A DNA stretch of 64,000 nt from Cellulomonas sp. SG140 (GCF_025770785.1 NZ_JANZLA010000008.1:62001-126000), one strand, 5' to 3'; numbered from the stretch's first letter, positions 24,963 to 34,103 are shown. A program made the numbers and translations. Notes: a model not told the origin generated them from the sequence alone.

Positions 24963-26524
24963 GCCGCCTGCTGGACACCGTGGTGATCGGCGGTGGCGTG
25001 TCGGGCCTCGCCACCGCCGCGCTGCTCGCGGCCGACGGCCACGAGGTGACGCTGCTCGAGGCGATGCCGCAGCTCGGTGGCCGTGCCGGCTCGTGGGAGT
25101 CCGGCGGCTTCCGGTTCGACACCGGGCCGTCGTGGTACCTGATGCCGGAGGTGTTCGACCACTTCTACCGGCTGATGGGCACCTCCGCCGACGAGCAGCT
25201 GACCCTGCGCCGTCTCGACCCCGGGTACCGGGCGTACTTCGAGGGCGACCTCGAACCGTTCGACCTGCCGGCCGGCGGCCCCGCGGCACGTGCGGCGCTG
25301 AAGGCGCTCGACCCTGGGTCGGCGGACCGGCTCGACGCCTACCTCGACTCGGCCGGGGAGACGTACCACCTGGCGCTGGAGAAGTTTCTCTACAGCTCGT
25401 TCGACTCGGTGGGCCCGTTCTTGGACCCGGCCCTGCTGTCCCGGCTCCCCCGGCTGGCGGGGCTGCTCACGCGGTCGCTGGACGCCGAGATCCGCCGGCA
25501 CAGCACCGACTCCCGGATCCGCCGGCTGCTGGGCTACCCCGCGGTGTTCCTCGGCGGCTCGCCGATGCGCGTGCCGAGCATGTACCACCTGATGAGCCAC
25601 CTCGACGTGAACGACGACGTGCGGTACCCCGACGGCGGCTTCGCCCAGGTGATCCGGACGATCGCCGACCTGGCGGCCGGCGCCGGTGCGCGCCTGGTCA
25701 CGCGCGCGACGGTGACCCGAATCCTGGTGAAGGACGGTGCCGTGCGCGGCGTCCTCTACCGGGACGCGCTCGGCGTTGAGCACCGGGTCCAGGCCGAGCT
25801 GGTCGTCTCCGGTGCCGACCTGCACCACACCGAGACGGCACTGCTCGACGAGCCGTACCGGGACCACGACGAGCGCTGGTGGCGCCGCCGCGACCCCGGA
25901 CCCGGTGCCGTGCTGGCGATGCTGGGCGTCCGCGGGCGGCTGCCCCAGCTGGCGCACCACACCCTGCTGCTGGCGGACGACTGGGACGGCGGGTTCGCCG
26001 CGCTGACCCGCGGTCGTGGGCTCCCGTCCACGCCGTCGATCTACATCGGCAAGCCGAGCGCCACCGACCCGACGGTCGCGCCTGCGGACCACGAGAACCT
26101 GTTCGTGCTGGTGCCCGTGCCGGCCGAGCCGGGGATCGGGCACGGCGGCGTCGAGGGAGGCGGCGACGGGCCGGTGGAGGCGTTCGTCGACCGGACCATC
26201 GGGCAGATCGCGCGCTGGACGGGGGCCGACGACCTGGCGGACCGGGTGGTGGTGCGGCGCACCGTCGCCCCCGGCGACTTCGCCACCGACCTGCGGTCCT
26301 GGTCCGGCAGCGCGCTCGGCCCGGCGCACACGCTGCGGCAGAGCGCCTTCCTGCGGGCGCCCAACGCCTCTCGGCGCGTGCGCGGCCTGCTCTACGCCGG
26401 CGGTAGCACCATCCCGGGCATCGGCGTGCCGATGTGCCTGATCAGCGCCGAGCTGGTGGCCAAGCGGGTGCGCGGCGACCGGAGCGCGGCGCCGCTGCCC
26501 GTGCCGGTGCGGGTGCCGGCATGA
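24959..26524 (+). CDS. crtI: Phytoene desaturase
   Basis: About 521 residues. FAD-dependent CrtI-type desaturase that converts phytoene to lycopene in four steps. N-terminal dinucleotide fold TVVIGGGVSGLATAALLAAD, then GGRAGSWESGGFRFDTGPSW. The C terminus has the carotenoid-oxidoreductase signature LYAGGSTIPGIGVPMCLIS. An insert rich in Gly (GHGGVEGGGDG, residues 395-405) is unusual but in frame. Start ATG 24959 overlaps the crtB stop. Confidence 0.95.
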   Translation: MSRLLDTVVIGGGVSGLATAALLAADGHEVTLLEAMPQLGGRAGSWESGGFRFDTGPSWYLMPEVFDHFYRLMGTSADEQLTLRRLDPGYRAYFEGDLEPFDLPAGGPAARAALKALDPGSADRLDAYLDSAGETYHLALEKFLYSSFDSVGPFLDPALLSRLPRLAGLLTRSLDAEIRRHSTDSRIRRLLGYPAVFLGGSPMRVPSMYHLMSHLDVNDDVRYPDGGFAQVIRTIADLAAGAGARLVTRATVTRILVKDGAVRGVLYRDALGVEHRVQAELVVSGADLHHTETALLDEPYRDHDERWWRRRDPGPGAVLAMLGVRGRLPQLAHHTLLLADDWDGGFAALTRGRGLPSTPSIYIGKPSATDPTVAPADHENLFVLVPVPAEPGIGHGGVEGGGDGPVEAFVDRTIGQIARWTGADDLADRVVVRRTVAPGDFATDLRSWSGSALGPAHTLRQSAFLRAPNASRRVRGLLYAGGSTIPGIGVPMCLISAELVAKRVRGDRSAAPLPVPVRVPA

Positions 26525-26886
26525 GGTTCACCTACCTGGGGGCGCTGCTCTTCTCCGCCGGGGGGCTGGTGCTGGTGGACCGCCGGTGGCGGCTGCTGCT
26601 GTGGGACGACGCGCGGCGGGCGGTGACCGTGCTGGTCAGCGGGGTCGTGGTGCTGCTGGGGGCCGACCTCGTCGGGATCGCCAACGGGCTCTTCTTCCAG
26701 GCGCCGACCCGCGTGATGACGGGGGTGCTGCTGGCGCCGGAGCTGCCGGTGGAGGAGCCGGTGTTCCTCGGGTTCCTCTGCTACCTGACGATGCTGCTGG
26801 TCCGCGGTGCGGAGCGGGTGCTGGCGCACGGGCCGTCGTCCGACGCTCGGCCGGCGGCCCTGCCCCAGGCGGGGGCCCCACGATGA
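26521..26886 (+). CDS. crtYe: C50 carotenoid epsilon/gamma-cyclase subunit CrtYe-like
   Basis: About 121 residues and three helices. Belongs to the heterodimeric lycopene cyclase domain family. Key residues are ELPVEEPVFLGFLCY (PxEE motif) in the third helix and the N-terminal RFTYLGALLFSAGGLVLVDR. The partner subunit is the next gene. In Corynebacterium, CrtYe plus CrtYf cyclise the C50 product of CrtEb; the ring type (epsilon, gamma or beta) cannot be read from sequence alone. Overlaps crtI by ATGA. Confidence 0.88.
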   Translation: MRFTYLGALLFSAGGLVLVDRRWRLLLWDDARRAVTVLVSGVVVLLGADLVGIANGLFFQAPTRVMTGVLLAPELPVEEPVFLGFLCYLTMLLVRGAERVLAHGPSSDARPAALPQAGAPR

Positions 26887-27206
26887 CGTACCCACAGCTG
26901 GCCGTCGGCCTGATCGTCCTCGCGCTCGTCGTCCGGGGCGTGGCGCAGGTGCTCGCCCGACGACGGGGTCACCGGCTCCCGCTCGCACCCACCGTCGCCG
27001 CCGCGGTGGCGGTGGTCGCCCTGACCGCCGTCTTCGACAACGTCATGCTGGCCGCCGGCGTCGACGACTACTCGCGCGCGCACGCGTCGGGCCTGACGCT
27101 CGGTCGCGCACCGATCGAGGACTTCTCCTACCCGCTCGCCGCCGCCGTGCTGCTGCCGGCCGTGTGGGAGCTGACCCGCAGGGGGCACCGTGCTGACCAC
27201 CCGTAG
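26883..27206 (+). CDS. crtYf: C50 carotenoid cyclase subunit CrtYf-like
   Basis: About 107 residues with three helices. The conserved acidic motif is RAPIEDFSYPLAAAVLLPAV, matching the second half of the heterodimeric lycopene cyclase family. ATG 26883 overlaps the crtYe stop (ATGA); its 3' end overlaps the next gene by 17 bases. Together with CrtYe it should form the membrane-bound cyclase. Confidence 0.88.
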   Translation: MTYPQLAVGLIVLALVVRGVAQVLARRRGHRLPLAPTVAAAVAVVALTAVFDNVMLAAGVDDYSRAHASGLTLGRAPIEDFSYPLAAAVLLPAVWELTRRGHRADHP

Positions 27207-28080
27207 ACCGCTGCTGCCGCCCCTGCTGGCACGGCTGCTCGCCGCCTCCCGCCCGTTGAGCTGGGTCAACACCGCCTACCCGTTCGGGGCGGCCTACCTG
27301 CTGGCCGGTGGCCACGTCGACGCCGCCTGGGTGATCGGCACGCTGTTCTTCCTGGTCCCCTACAACCTGGCGATGTACGGGATCAACGACGTGTTCGACT
27401 ACGCGTCCGACGCGGCGAACCCGCGCAAGGGCGGTGTCGAGGGGGCGCTGCTCGAGCCCGGGGTGCACCGCGCGACGCTGGTGGCGGCCGTGGTGACGTG
27501 CGTGCCGTTCGTCGTCGCGCTGGTGCTGCTGGGCGGCCCGGCGTCGTGGGCGGTGCTGGCCGTGTCGCTGTTCGCGGTGGCCGCGTACTCGGTGCCGGGG
27601 CTCCGGTTCAAGGAGCGGCCGGTGCTGGACTCCCTGACGTCGAGCACCCACTTCACCAGCCCGGCGGTGTACGGGCTGGTGCTGGCGGGCGGGGCGTGGA
27701 GCCGTCCGGCGGTGGTGGCCCTCGCAGCCTTCTTCCTGTGGGGCGTCGCAGCGCAGGCGTTCGGCGCGGTGCAGGACGTGGTGCCGGACCGGGAGGCCAG
27801 CATCGGCTCGGTGGCCACGGCCCTCGGCGCCGCCCGCACGGTCCGGCTGTCGCTGACGTTGTGGGCGGCGGCCGGGGTGCTGCTGCTGCTCGAGCCCTTC
27901 CCCGGCGTCCTGGCGGCTCCGCTGGTGATCCCGTACCTCGCGCTGGCGTGGCCGTTCCGATCGGTGACCGACGCGGACTCGGCGCAGGCCAACCGCGGCT
28001 GGCGTCGGTTCCTGCTGGTGAACTACCTGGTGGGGTTCGCCGTCACCATGATCCTGATCGCGATCGGGCTGCACCGATGA
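27190..28080 (+). CDS. crtEb: Lycopene elongase (UbiA-family prenyltransferase)
   Basis: About 296 residues and eight or nine helices. UbiA superfamily with the first Asp-rich motif NDVFDYASDAANPRKG and a second one in QDVVPDREASIGSVATALG. In C50 pathways this enzyme adds two C5 units from DMAPP to lycopene (flavuxanthin or nonaflavuxanthin). GTG 27190 lies inside crtYf, giving a 17-base overlap. Its position between the cyclase genes and mmpL matches corynebacterial and micrococcal clusters. The presence of elongase plus heterodimeric cyclase argues for a C50 end product such as decaprenoxanthin or sarcinaxanthin. Confidence 0.92.
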   Translation: MLTTRRPLLPPLLARLLAASRPLSWVNTAYPFGAAYLLAGGHVDAAWVIGTLFFLVPYNLAMYGINDVFDYASDAANPRKGGVEGALLEPGVHRATLVAAVVTCVPFVVALVLLGGPASWAVLAVSLFAVAAYSVPGLRFKERPVLDSLTSSTHFTSPAVYGLVLAGGAWSRPAVVALAAFFLWGVAAQAFGAVQDVVPDREASIGSVATALGAARTVRLSLTLWAAAGVLLLLEPFPGVLAAPLVIPYLALAWPFRSVTDADSAQANRGWRRFLLVNYLVGFAVTMILIAIGLHR

Positions 28081-28163
28081 CCCGCTCCCACACCTCCACG
28101 CCCACCGCACCGTCCAGCCCTGGAGCCACCTCGGGCACCCGGGACAACACCGAGGAGACCCGC

Positions 28164-30314
28164 ATGACGTCCGCCCGCACCACCCACCCCGGCCGGGGCA
28201 CCCGCGCGCTGCGCATCGTGCTGCCGGCGGTGCTCGTGCTGGTGTGGCTGGCGATCGGCGGCATCGGTGGGCCGTACTTCGGCCGGATCGCCGAGGTGTC
28301 CTCCAACGAGCCGACGGCGTACCTGCCCACCAGCGCCCAGGCGACCCGGGTCCAGGAGCGGCTGCCGGAGTTCCTGGGCGGCGACACGATCCCGGCGGTG
28401 GTGCTGGTCACCGCGGGCTCCCCGCTGACCGACGCGCAGAAGACGCAGCTCGCCACCGTGCCGAAGGCCCTGGCCAGCATCCAGGGCGTGTCGGGCCAGC
28501 CGAGCCCCCCGATCGTGTCGCAGGACGGCACCGCGGCCCAGCTGTTCGTCCCGGTCAAGGCGTCCGCGGCCGTGGCGGACACGGTCGCCGCCATGCGGGC
28601 CGCGCTGCCCGGCCTGGTGCCGTCCGGCACCACCGCGTACGTCACCGGCCCAGCGGGGTTCACCGGCGACCTGGTGACGGCGTTCGGCGGGATCGACGGC
28701 ATCCTGCTGCTGGTCGCCGTGCTGGCGGTGCTGGTGATCCTGGTGGTGGTGTACCGGTCGCCGCTGCTGCCGCTGGTGGTGCTGCTGACCAGCACGTTCG
28801 CGCTGACGGCCGCCCTGTTCACCGTGTGGTGGATCGCCAAGGCCGGGGTGTTCCCGCTGAGCGGCCAGACCCAGGGGATCCTGTTCATCCTGGTGATCGG
28901 CGCCGCCACCGACTACTCGCTGCTGTACGTCGCCCGCTACCGCGAGGCGCTGCGCGCCCACGAGCACCGGTGGGACGCGACGCGCGCGGCCCTGCGCGGG
29001 TCGTTCGAGCCGATCCTCGCCTCCGGTGGCACGGTGATCGCCGGCCTGCTGATGCTGGTGCTGTCCGACCTGCAGTCGAACCGGGCGCTGGGCCCGATCG
29101 CCGCGGTCGGCATCGTGTTCGCGATGCTCGCCGCGTTCACCCTGCTGCCGTCGCTGCTCCTGCTGCTGGGCCGGGCCGCGTTCTGGCCGCGCCGACCCCG
29201 GTACGCGCCCGACGCCGCCGGCGCCGACCCCGTGCCGACCCGTGGCCTGTGGGCGCGGGTCCCGCGGTTCGTGGTCCGGCGTGCCCGGCCGGTGTGGGTG
29301 GTCGGCGTGGTGGTGCTGCTGGCCGCGAGCGCCGGCATTCTGCAGCTGCGGGCGTCCGGCGTCCCCTCCAGCGACCTGGTGCTGGGCCACTCGGAGGCGC
29401 GCACCGGTCAGCAGGAGCTGGCCCAGCACTTCCCGGGCGGCTCCGGCAGCCCGGTGCAGGTGATCGTCGCCTCGGACCGGCTCCAGCCGACCGCCGCCAC
29501 GCTCCTGGCCACGCCTGGTGTGCAGTCCGTGGCCGTGGTGAGCGCCGCCTCGCCGAGCGGTCAGGCGCCAGTGACGGCCGACGGTGTGCAGCCGGTGGTC
29601 CCCGGCACCCCGGCGCCCGCGCCGACGGTGGCGAACGGCGACGTGCTGCTCGAGGCGACCCTCACCGACGCGCCCGACTCGGCCGCCGCGGAGCGCACCG
29701 TCCGCCAGCTGCGCACCGCTCTCGGTGCGGATGCGCTGGTCGGCGGGGCGACGGCCACCGCGGTGGACTCGGACGACGCCTCCGTGCACGACCGGAACCT
29801 GATCATCCCGCTGGTCCTCGTGGTGATCCTGGTGATCCTGGTCCTGCTGCTGCGGGCTGTGGTCGCCCCGCTGCTGCTGGTCGGCACCGTGGTGCTGTCC
29901 TTCGGTGCGACCCTCGGCGTCTCGGCGCTGGTGTTCAACCACGTGCTGAAGCTGCCGGGCGCCGACCCCGCCGTGCCCCTGTTCGGCTTCGTCTTCCTGG
30001 TGGCCCTGGGCATCGACTACAACATCTTCCTCATGACCCGCGTGCGGGAGGAGGCGCTGCACGCCGGCGCTCGCACGGGCATGACGCGCGGCCTGGCGAT
30101 CACCGGCGGCGTGATCACCTCCGCCGGCGTGGTGCTGGCCGCCACGTTCGCGGCGCTGGCGGTGATCCCCATCCTCTTCCTGCTGCAGCTGGCGTTCATC
30201 GTGGCGTTCGGCGTGCTGCTGGACACCGTGCTGGTGCGGTCGCTGCTGGTGCCGGCGCTGGGTCAGGAGCTGGGGCGGTCGATGTGGTGGCCGTCCCGCC
30301 GCATCACCGCCTGA
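28164..30314 (+). CDS. MMPL-family RND transporter
   Basis: About 716 residues: two copies of helix bundle plus periplasmic loop. Conserved pieces: GAATDYSLLYVARYREAL and VALGIDYNIFLMTRVREEA (the two Asp-Tyr sites that carry protons), VYRSPLLPLVVLLTS and the Pro-rich loop between the two halves. I prefer ATG 28164 (GAGGAG six bases upstream); ATG 28077 would add 29 residues and overlap crtEb by ATGA. Corynebacterium also has an MMPL gene (cmpL) in its crt operon, so the protein may move carotenoid or a lipid; this is inference. Last gene before the inverted repeat element. Confidence 0.9.
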   Translation: MTSARTTHPGRGTRALRIVLPAVLVLVWLAIGGIGGPYFGRIAEVSSNEPTAYLPTSAQATRVQERLPEFLGGDTIPAVVLVTAGSPLTDAQKTQLATVPKALASIQGVSGQPSPPIVSQDGTAAQLFVPVKASAAVADTVAAMRAALPGLVPSGTTAYVTGPAGFTGDLVTAFGGIDGILLLVAVLAVLVILVVVYRSPLLPLVVLLTSTFALTAALFTVWWIAKAGVFPLSGQTQGILFILVIGAATDYSLLYVARYREALRAHEHRWDATRAALRGSFEPILASGGTVIAGLLMLVLSDLQSNRALGPIAAVGIVFAMLAAFTLLPSLLLLLGRAAFWPRRPRYAPDAAGADPVPTRGLWARVPRFVVRRARPVWVVGVVVLLAASAGILQLRASGVPSSDLVLGHSEARTGQQELAQHFPGGSGSPVQVIVASDRLQPTAATLLATPGVQSVAVVSAASPSGQAPVTADGVQPVVPGTPAPAPTVANGDVLLEATLTDAPDSAAAERTVRQLRTALGADALVGGATATAVDSDDASVHDRNLIIPLVLVVILVILVLLLRAVVAPLLLVGTVVLSFGATLGVSALVFNHVLKLPGADPAVPLFGFVFLVALGIDYNIFLMTRVREEALHAGARTGMTRGLAITGGVITSAGVVLAATFAALAVIPILFLLQLAFIVAFGVLLDTVLVRSLLVPALGQELGRSMWWPSRRITA

Positions 30315-30669
30315 CCGCGCACCTGCCCCAGCCCGAGCGCTGCCGCCTCGACACCCGAGCCACCGCACGGCCCGCACCAGCGCGCCGAGCCTTGCCCCCA
30401 CACGCGGACACTCCGACGCCCCCACACCCCAACGCCCCGAGCGAGATGAGCACTTTGACGCGAGATGAGCAGACCGAAGTGCTCATCTCGCGTCAAAGTG
30501 CTCATCTCGGCGCCGGCCGGGCGGGGCGCGGCCGGGCAGGGCGCGACCGTACGGTGTCCACCCGGGGCGGGTCGGGCGGGTGCGTTGTCGCCAGAACGTG
30601 TCAGGGTGCGGGTCACGCGCTCTGGCGCGAGTGTGGTGCGCAACCCGGCTGACCAGGGCGGTGAGGCAG
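30315..30669 (+). other. 355-bp gene-free stretch between mmpL and the LigD-like gene
   Basis: No convincing coding region. It holds the large inverted repeat at 30442-30509; the rest is GC-rich sequence with a C-rich tract before the repeat (about 30380-30440) and a G-rich tract after it. It must include the terminator of the carotenoid operon and the promoter of the next gene. Confidence 0.8.
30442..30509. repeat. Perfect 30-bp inverted repeat with modular arms
   Basis: Arms 30442-30471 and 30480-30509 are perfectly complementary around an 8-nt loop (GACCGAAG). Each arm is itself built of CGAGATGAGCA, a CTTTGACG spacer and a second CGAGATGAGCA, so the 11-mer appears four times in the 68 bp. 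The element is AT-richer than the flanks. It may act as a terminator after mmpL or be a short REP-like mobile palindrome. No transposase lies next to it. Confidence 0.9.
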
Positions 30670-32373
30670 ATGGCACGCGCGCACGACGACGCCGACTCGC
30701 ACGACGACGCGGACTCGCACGACGACGCCGAGCAGCGGCTCGGCAGCTACCGGTCCAAGCGCGACTTCCACCGCACGCCGGAGCCGTCCGGCAGCACCAG
30801 CCGGGACGCGTCTGCCGTCACGACACCTGATGCCGCGGCGTCCGCGCCCGCGACCACCGCGGCGCCCGAGGCCCGCCGGTTCGTCGTCCAGCGCCACCGC
30901 GCCCGCCGCCTGCACTACGACTTCCGCCTGGAGATGGACGGCGTTCTGGCCAGCTGGGCGGTGCCCAAGGGTCCGACCCTGGACCCCGGCGTCCGCCGGA
31001 TGGCTGTGCACGTCGAGGACCACCCGATGGAGTACGAGCACTTCGAGGGCGTCATCCCCGCCGGCCAGTACGGCGGCGGCGACGTCATCGTGTGGGACGC
31101 CGGCACGTGGGAGCCGAACCCCGGCGAGGACCCGGTGGCAGCCGTCGCCGCCGGTGAGCTGCACGCGACGCTGCACGGCGAGCGGCTGCGCGGCACGTTC
31201 GTCCTGGTGCGCACGGGTGATGCGGGCGCCGGCGGCAAGGAGCAGTGGCTGCTGCTGCACAAGCACGACGAGTTCGCGTCCGACGGCTGGGACGCGGAGG
31301 ACCACCCCACCTCGGTGCTGTCGGGCCGCACCAACGACCAGGTCGCCGCCGACCCGGACCGGCTGTGGCGCTCCGGCGTCCCCGCGGCCCAGGCGGAGGT
31401 CGACCTGCGCACCGTCGACCTGACCCGCCCGACGCCCGACGAGCTCGCCGAGCTCGACTCCCTCGGCACCGGCGGCACCTGGCACGTGCACGGCCGCGCG
31501 CTGAAGGTGACCAACCTCGACAAGGTGCTGTTCCCCGCGCTGCCCGGCCAGCAGCCGGTGACCAAGCGCGACCTGCTGCGCTACGCCGCCCGGATCGGCC
31601 CGGTGGTGCTCCCGTACCTCACCGGCCGGCCGCTCAACCTGCACCGCTACCCGCAGGGTGCCGACAAGCCGGGGTTCTGGCACAAGCAGCTGCCGGAGCA
31701 CGCCCCCGACTGGCTGACCCGGTGGGACAACCCGGAGGCGGACGACGACGAGACGACGACCTACCTGGTGGTCGACGAGCCGGCGGCGCTCGTGTGGGCG
31801 GCCAACTTCGGCGGCCTGGAGTGGCACGCGTGGACCTCGACGACAGCACACCCGCACAACCCGTCGTACGCGATGGTCGACCTCGACCCGGGCACGTCCA
31901 CGCGCTGGGAGGACCTGCTGGCGATGGCTCGTCTGCACCGGGACGCCTTCGCCCACCTCAAGGTGCGCGCCTACCCCAAGCTGACCGGCCGGCGCGGCAT
32001 CCAGGTGTGGATCCCGATCGCGGAGGGCCCGTCGTTCGACGAGACCCGCGACTGGGTGGAACGGGTGTCCCGCACGGTCGGCGCGGTGATCCCGGACCTG
32101 GTCAGCTGGCGGTGGGAGGTCCGCGAGCGCGGCGGCAAGGCGCGCCTGGACTACACCCAGAACGCGATCAACAAGACGCTGGTCGCGCCGTACAGCCCAC
32201 GCCCGGCGGCGGGCGCCCCGGTGTCGACACCGATCACCTGGGACGAGCTCGACGAGGACTGGCTGCGCCCCGACGCCTTCACCGTCCGCACGGTGCTCGA
32301 CCGGATCGCCGAGCGCGGCGACCCGTTCCGCGGCGTCCTGCTGCACGACCAGACGCTGCCGCGGCTCGGCTAG
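30670..32373 (+). CDS. LigD-like protein: 3'-phosphoesterase plus polymerase domain, no ligase
   Basis: About 567 residues. After a repeated acidic leader (HDDADS copies) and a Ser/Thr/Ala-rich linker comes a LigD phosphoesterase domain (RFVVQRHRARRLHYDFRLEM, WAVPKGPTLDPGVRRMAVHV, DHPMEYEHFEGVIPAGQYGG). From about residue 270 a LigD-type primase-polymerase domain follows (VTNLDKVLFPALPG, RPLNLHRYPQGADKPGFWHK, MVDLDPGTS, KLTGRRGIQVWIPI). The central ATP-dependent ligase domain of full LigD is missing, so ligation would need a separate enzyme. Role: end processing in non-homologous end joining, inferred. No ku gene is visible in the window. Confidence 0.9.
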   Translation: MARAHDDADSHDDADSHDDAEQRLGSYRSKRDFHRTPEPSGSTSRDASAVTTPDAAASAPATTAAPEARRFVVQRHRARRLHYDFRLEMDGVLASWAVPKGPTLDPGVRRMAVHVEDHPMEYEHFEGVIPAGQYGGGDVIVWDAGTWEPNPGEDPVAAVAAGELHATLHGERLRGTFVLVRTGDAGAGGKEQWLLLHKHDEFASDGWDAEDHPTSVLSGRTNDQVAADPDRLWRSGVPAAQAEVDLRTVDLTRPTPDELAELDSLGTGGTWHVHGRALKVTNLDKVLFPALPGQQPVTKRDLLRYAARIGPVVLPYLTGRPLNLHRYPQGADKPGFWHKQLPEHAPDWLTRWDNPEADDDETTTYLVVDEPAALVWAANFGGLEWHAWTSTTAHPHNPSYAMVDLDPGTSTRWEDLLAMARLHRDAFAHLKVRAYPKLTGRRGIQVWIPIAEGPSFDETRDWVERVSRTVGAVIPDLVSWRWEVRERGGKARLDYTQNAINKTLVAPYSPRPAAGAPVSTPITWDELDEDWLRPDAFTVRTVLDRIAERGDPFRGVLLHDQTLPRLG

Positions 32374-32438
32374 ACCGGGCTGCGCCCCGGCGCGCTCCAC
32401 CCATCGAGATCGCGACGGCACGGACGTAGCCTCCCGTC

Positions 32439-33014
32439 ATGGGACGGTCGGGGGTGGCGGCCCTGTCGAGCCTGCTGCTGGGCGGGCTCCTGCTCGCAGG
32501 CTGCACGGCCGGCGGCTCCACGCCGTCCGCGACCCGGGCGGCCGGTTCATCGTCGGCCGCGACATCGTCACCGCCCGCCGGCAGCACCGGCGCGCCGTCG
32601 CCGGCGGCGTCGCCCCTGCCGTCGGACGCTGGTTGCCGTACGGACTACTCGCCGGTGCCGCTGCCCACCTGGGCGCGGGGCGGCTTCACGCCGCCCGACC
32701 AGCCGGTGCCGTACGTGCTGAGCGACCGGGGCGACGTCGTCGCCATCCTCTGGGCCGACCACGACCCGCTGGTGGCCCCGCCGGTGGCCGGCCGGAACAA
32801 CAAGATCCTCTGGGTCCCGCGGGTGGCCTCCCCCGTCGGGACACCTCTGCAGATCCGCGCCACCCTGACGGCCACCGGCACGACGGCCAACCGCACCGTC
32901 GAGAACGGTCTGGGACCGTCCACCATCGACCTGCCCGCGCCCGGCTGCTGGTCGCTCGACCTCACGTGGGGCGACCACCACGACCACCTCGAGCTCGCCT
33001 ACGCCTCCGGGTGA
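32439..33014 (+). CDS. Putative lipoprotein
   Basis: About 191 residues. A signal peptide with lipobox (LLLGGLLLAGCTAG, Cys22) is followed by a Ser/Thr/Ala/Pro linker to residue 65 and a folded region with two further Cys (AGCRTDYSPVPLP and APGCWSLDLTWGDHHDHLEL) that may form a disulfide. It should be attached to the outer face of the membrane. I do not recognise the family. Start ATG 32439. A PrsW-type membrane protease gene follows 98 bp downstream. Confidence 0.75.
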   Translation: MGRSGVAALSSLLLGGLLLAGCTAGGSTPSATRAAGSSSAATSSPPAGSTGAPSPAASPLPSDAGCRTDYSPVPLPTWARGGFTPPDQPVPYVLSDRGDVVAILWADHDPLVAPPVAGRNNKILWVPRVASPVGTPLQIRATLTATGTTANRTVENGLGPSTIDLPAPGCWSLDLTWGDHHDHLELAYASG

Positions 33015-33112
33015 GCGACTGTCGCGGGCGTCGTGCAGGCCACCGCTTGCCGTCCGACGTCCGGGTCTCCACGCTCGATGCAGGAGCACCGGTCGATTGA
33101 CGGGAGGACGAC

Positions 33113-34003
33113 GTGGACGCACCGGACGACGACCGGATCGCCCCTGTCCCGCTGGAGGGCCGCACCCCGATGACCACCGGCGGCTGGACCGCGCCGCCGG
33201 CGCTGCGCCGCTGGTCGTGGCTGGCCATCCTGGTGCTGGGCGTCGTGGCCTACGTGATCGTGCTGCGCACCATGGTCGCCACCCAGAACATCAACTTCTT
33301 CCCGTCGCTCCTGCTGATCGGCGCCATCACGGTGCCGATCAGCGTGCTGGTGTTCGCGGTCGAGGGCGGTCGCGTGCCACCGGTGCGCGTCCCGCTGGTG
33401 ACGTTCGTCGCGATCGTCGGCGGTCTCGCGGGCACCGTCACCGCCGGGATCCTGGAGTACAGCGCCCTGCGGCGGCTCGGCACCGTGCCGATGACCACGG
33501 TCGGGCTGGCCGAGGAGTCGGCCAAGCTGCTCGTGCCCTTCCTCGTGTTCCTCGTCGTGCGCCCGCACGACCCCCGGCACGGCGTGGTGATCGGCATCGC
33601 GTCGGGGATGGGCTTCGCCACCCTGGAGACGATGGGGTACGGGTTCCAGACCCTGCTCGCCGCCCGGAGCATCGCGGCGGTGGACAGCACCCTGCTGCTG
33701 CGCGGCCTGCTGGCACCGGCGTGCCACATCGCCTGGACCGGCATGGTGGTGGCGATGCTGTGGCGCATCCCGTCAGCGCCCCGCCGTGGGCGCGCCGTGC
33801 TGGCGTTCGTCGGCACGTTCGTCGCCGCCGTCCTGCTGCACGCCACCTGGGACGGCTCGACGTCCGTGGCGGTCCACCTGGTGATCGCCACCGCCGGCGT
33901 GGCGGTGCTGCTGTGGTTCGTCCACGTCGCCCACCGCCGGCGCCCCGCCGCCCCCACGCCCGTCCCGGTCGCGCTGCCGCGCGAGGGCTACGGCGTGGCG
34001 TGA
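33113..34003 (+). CDS. PrsW-family intramembrane metalloprotease-like protein
   Basis: About 296 residues, seven or eight helices. The conserved PrsW/CAAX-like motifs are present: VGLAEESAKLLVPF (EExxK), GMGFATLETMGYGF, HIAWTGMV and the last LHATWDG, which together supply the metal-binding Glu/His set. Bacillus PrsW cleaves the anti-sigma factor RsiW; most actinobacterial members are uncharacterised. GTG 33113 has GGGAGG upstream. The neighbours (lipoprotein before, unknown protein after) do not reveal a substrate. Confidence 0.85.
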   Translation: MDAPDDDRIAPVPLEGRTPMTTGGWTAPPALRRWSWLAILVLGVVAYVIVLRTMVATQNINFFPSLLLIGAITVPISVLVFAVEGGRVPPVRVPLVTFVAIVGGLAGTVTAGILEYSALRRLGTVPMTTVGLAEESAKLLVPFLVFLVVRPHDPRHGVVIGIASGMGFATLETMGYGFQTLLAARSIAAVDSTLLLRGLLAPACHIAWTGMVVAMLWRIPSAPRRGRAVLAFVGTFVAAVLLHATWDGSTSVAVHLVIATAGVAVLLWFVHVAHRRRPAAPTPVPVALPREGYGVA

Positions 34004-34103
34004 CCCCTGATGTGACCCGCGCGGGTGCACCCGCGCGCTCGACGCTCCCGTGGTGGCGCCGTCGTTAGGCTGCCCTCACCGTTGAGCGCCACCGGAGGTA
34101 CCC

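Noticed and set aside
28023..30425. An 800-codon open frame antisense to the MMPL gene
   Set aside because: Its translation is Arg/Gln/His-rich with no family motif; it is the expected product of high GC3 on the opposite strand. The plus-strand frame has clear transmembrane and MMPL motifs.
30442..30509. Insertion sequence ends
   Set aside because: The arms enclose only 8 bp and there is no transposase in the window; kept as an inverted repeat element of unknown kind.
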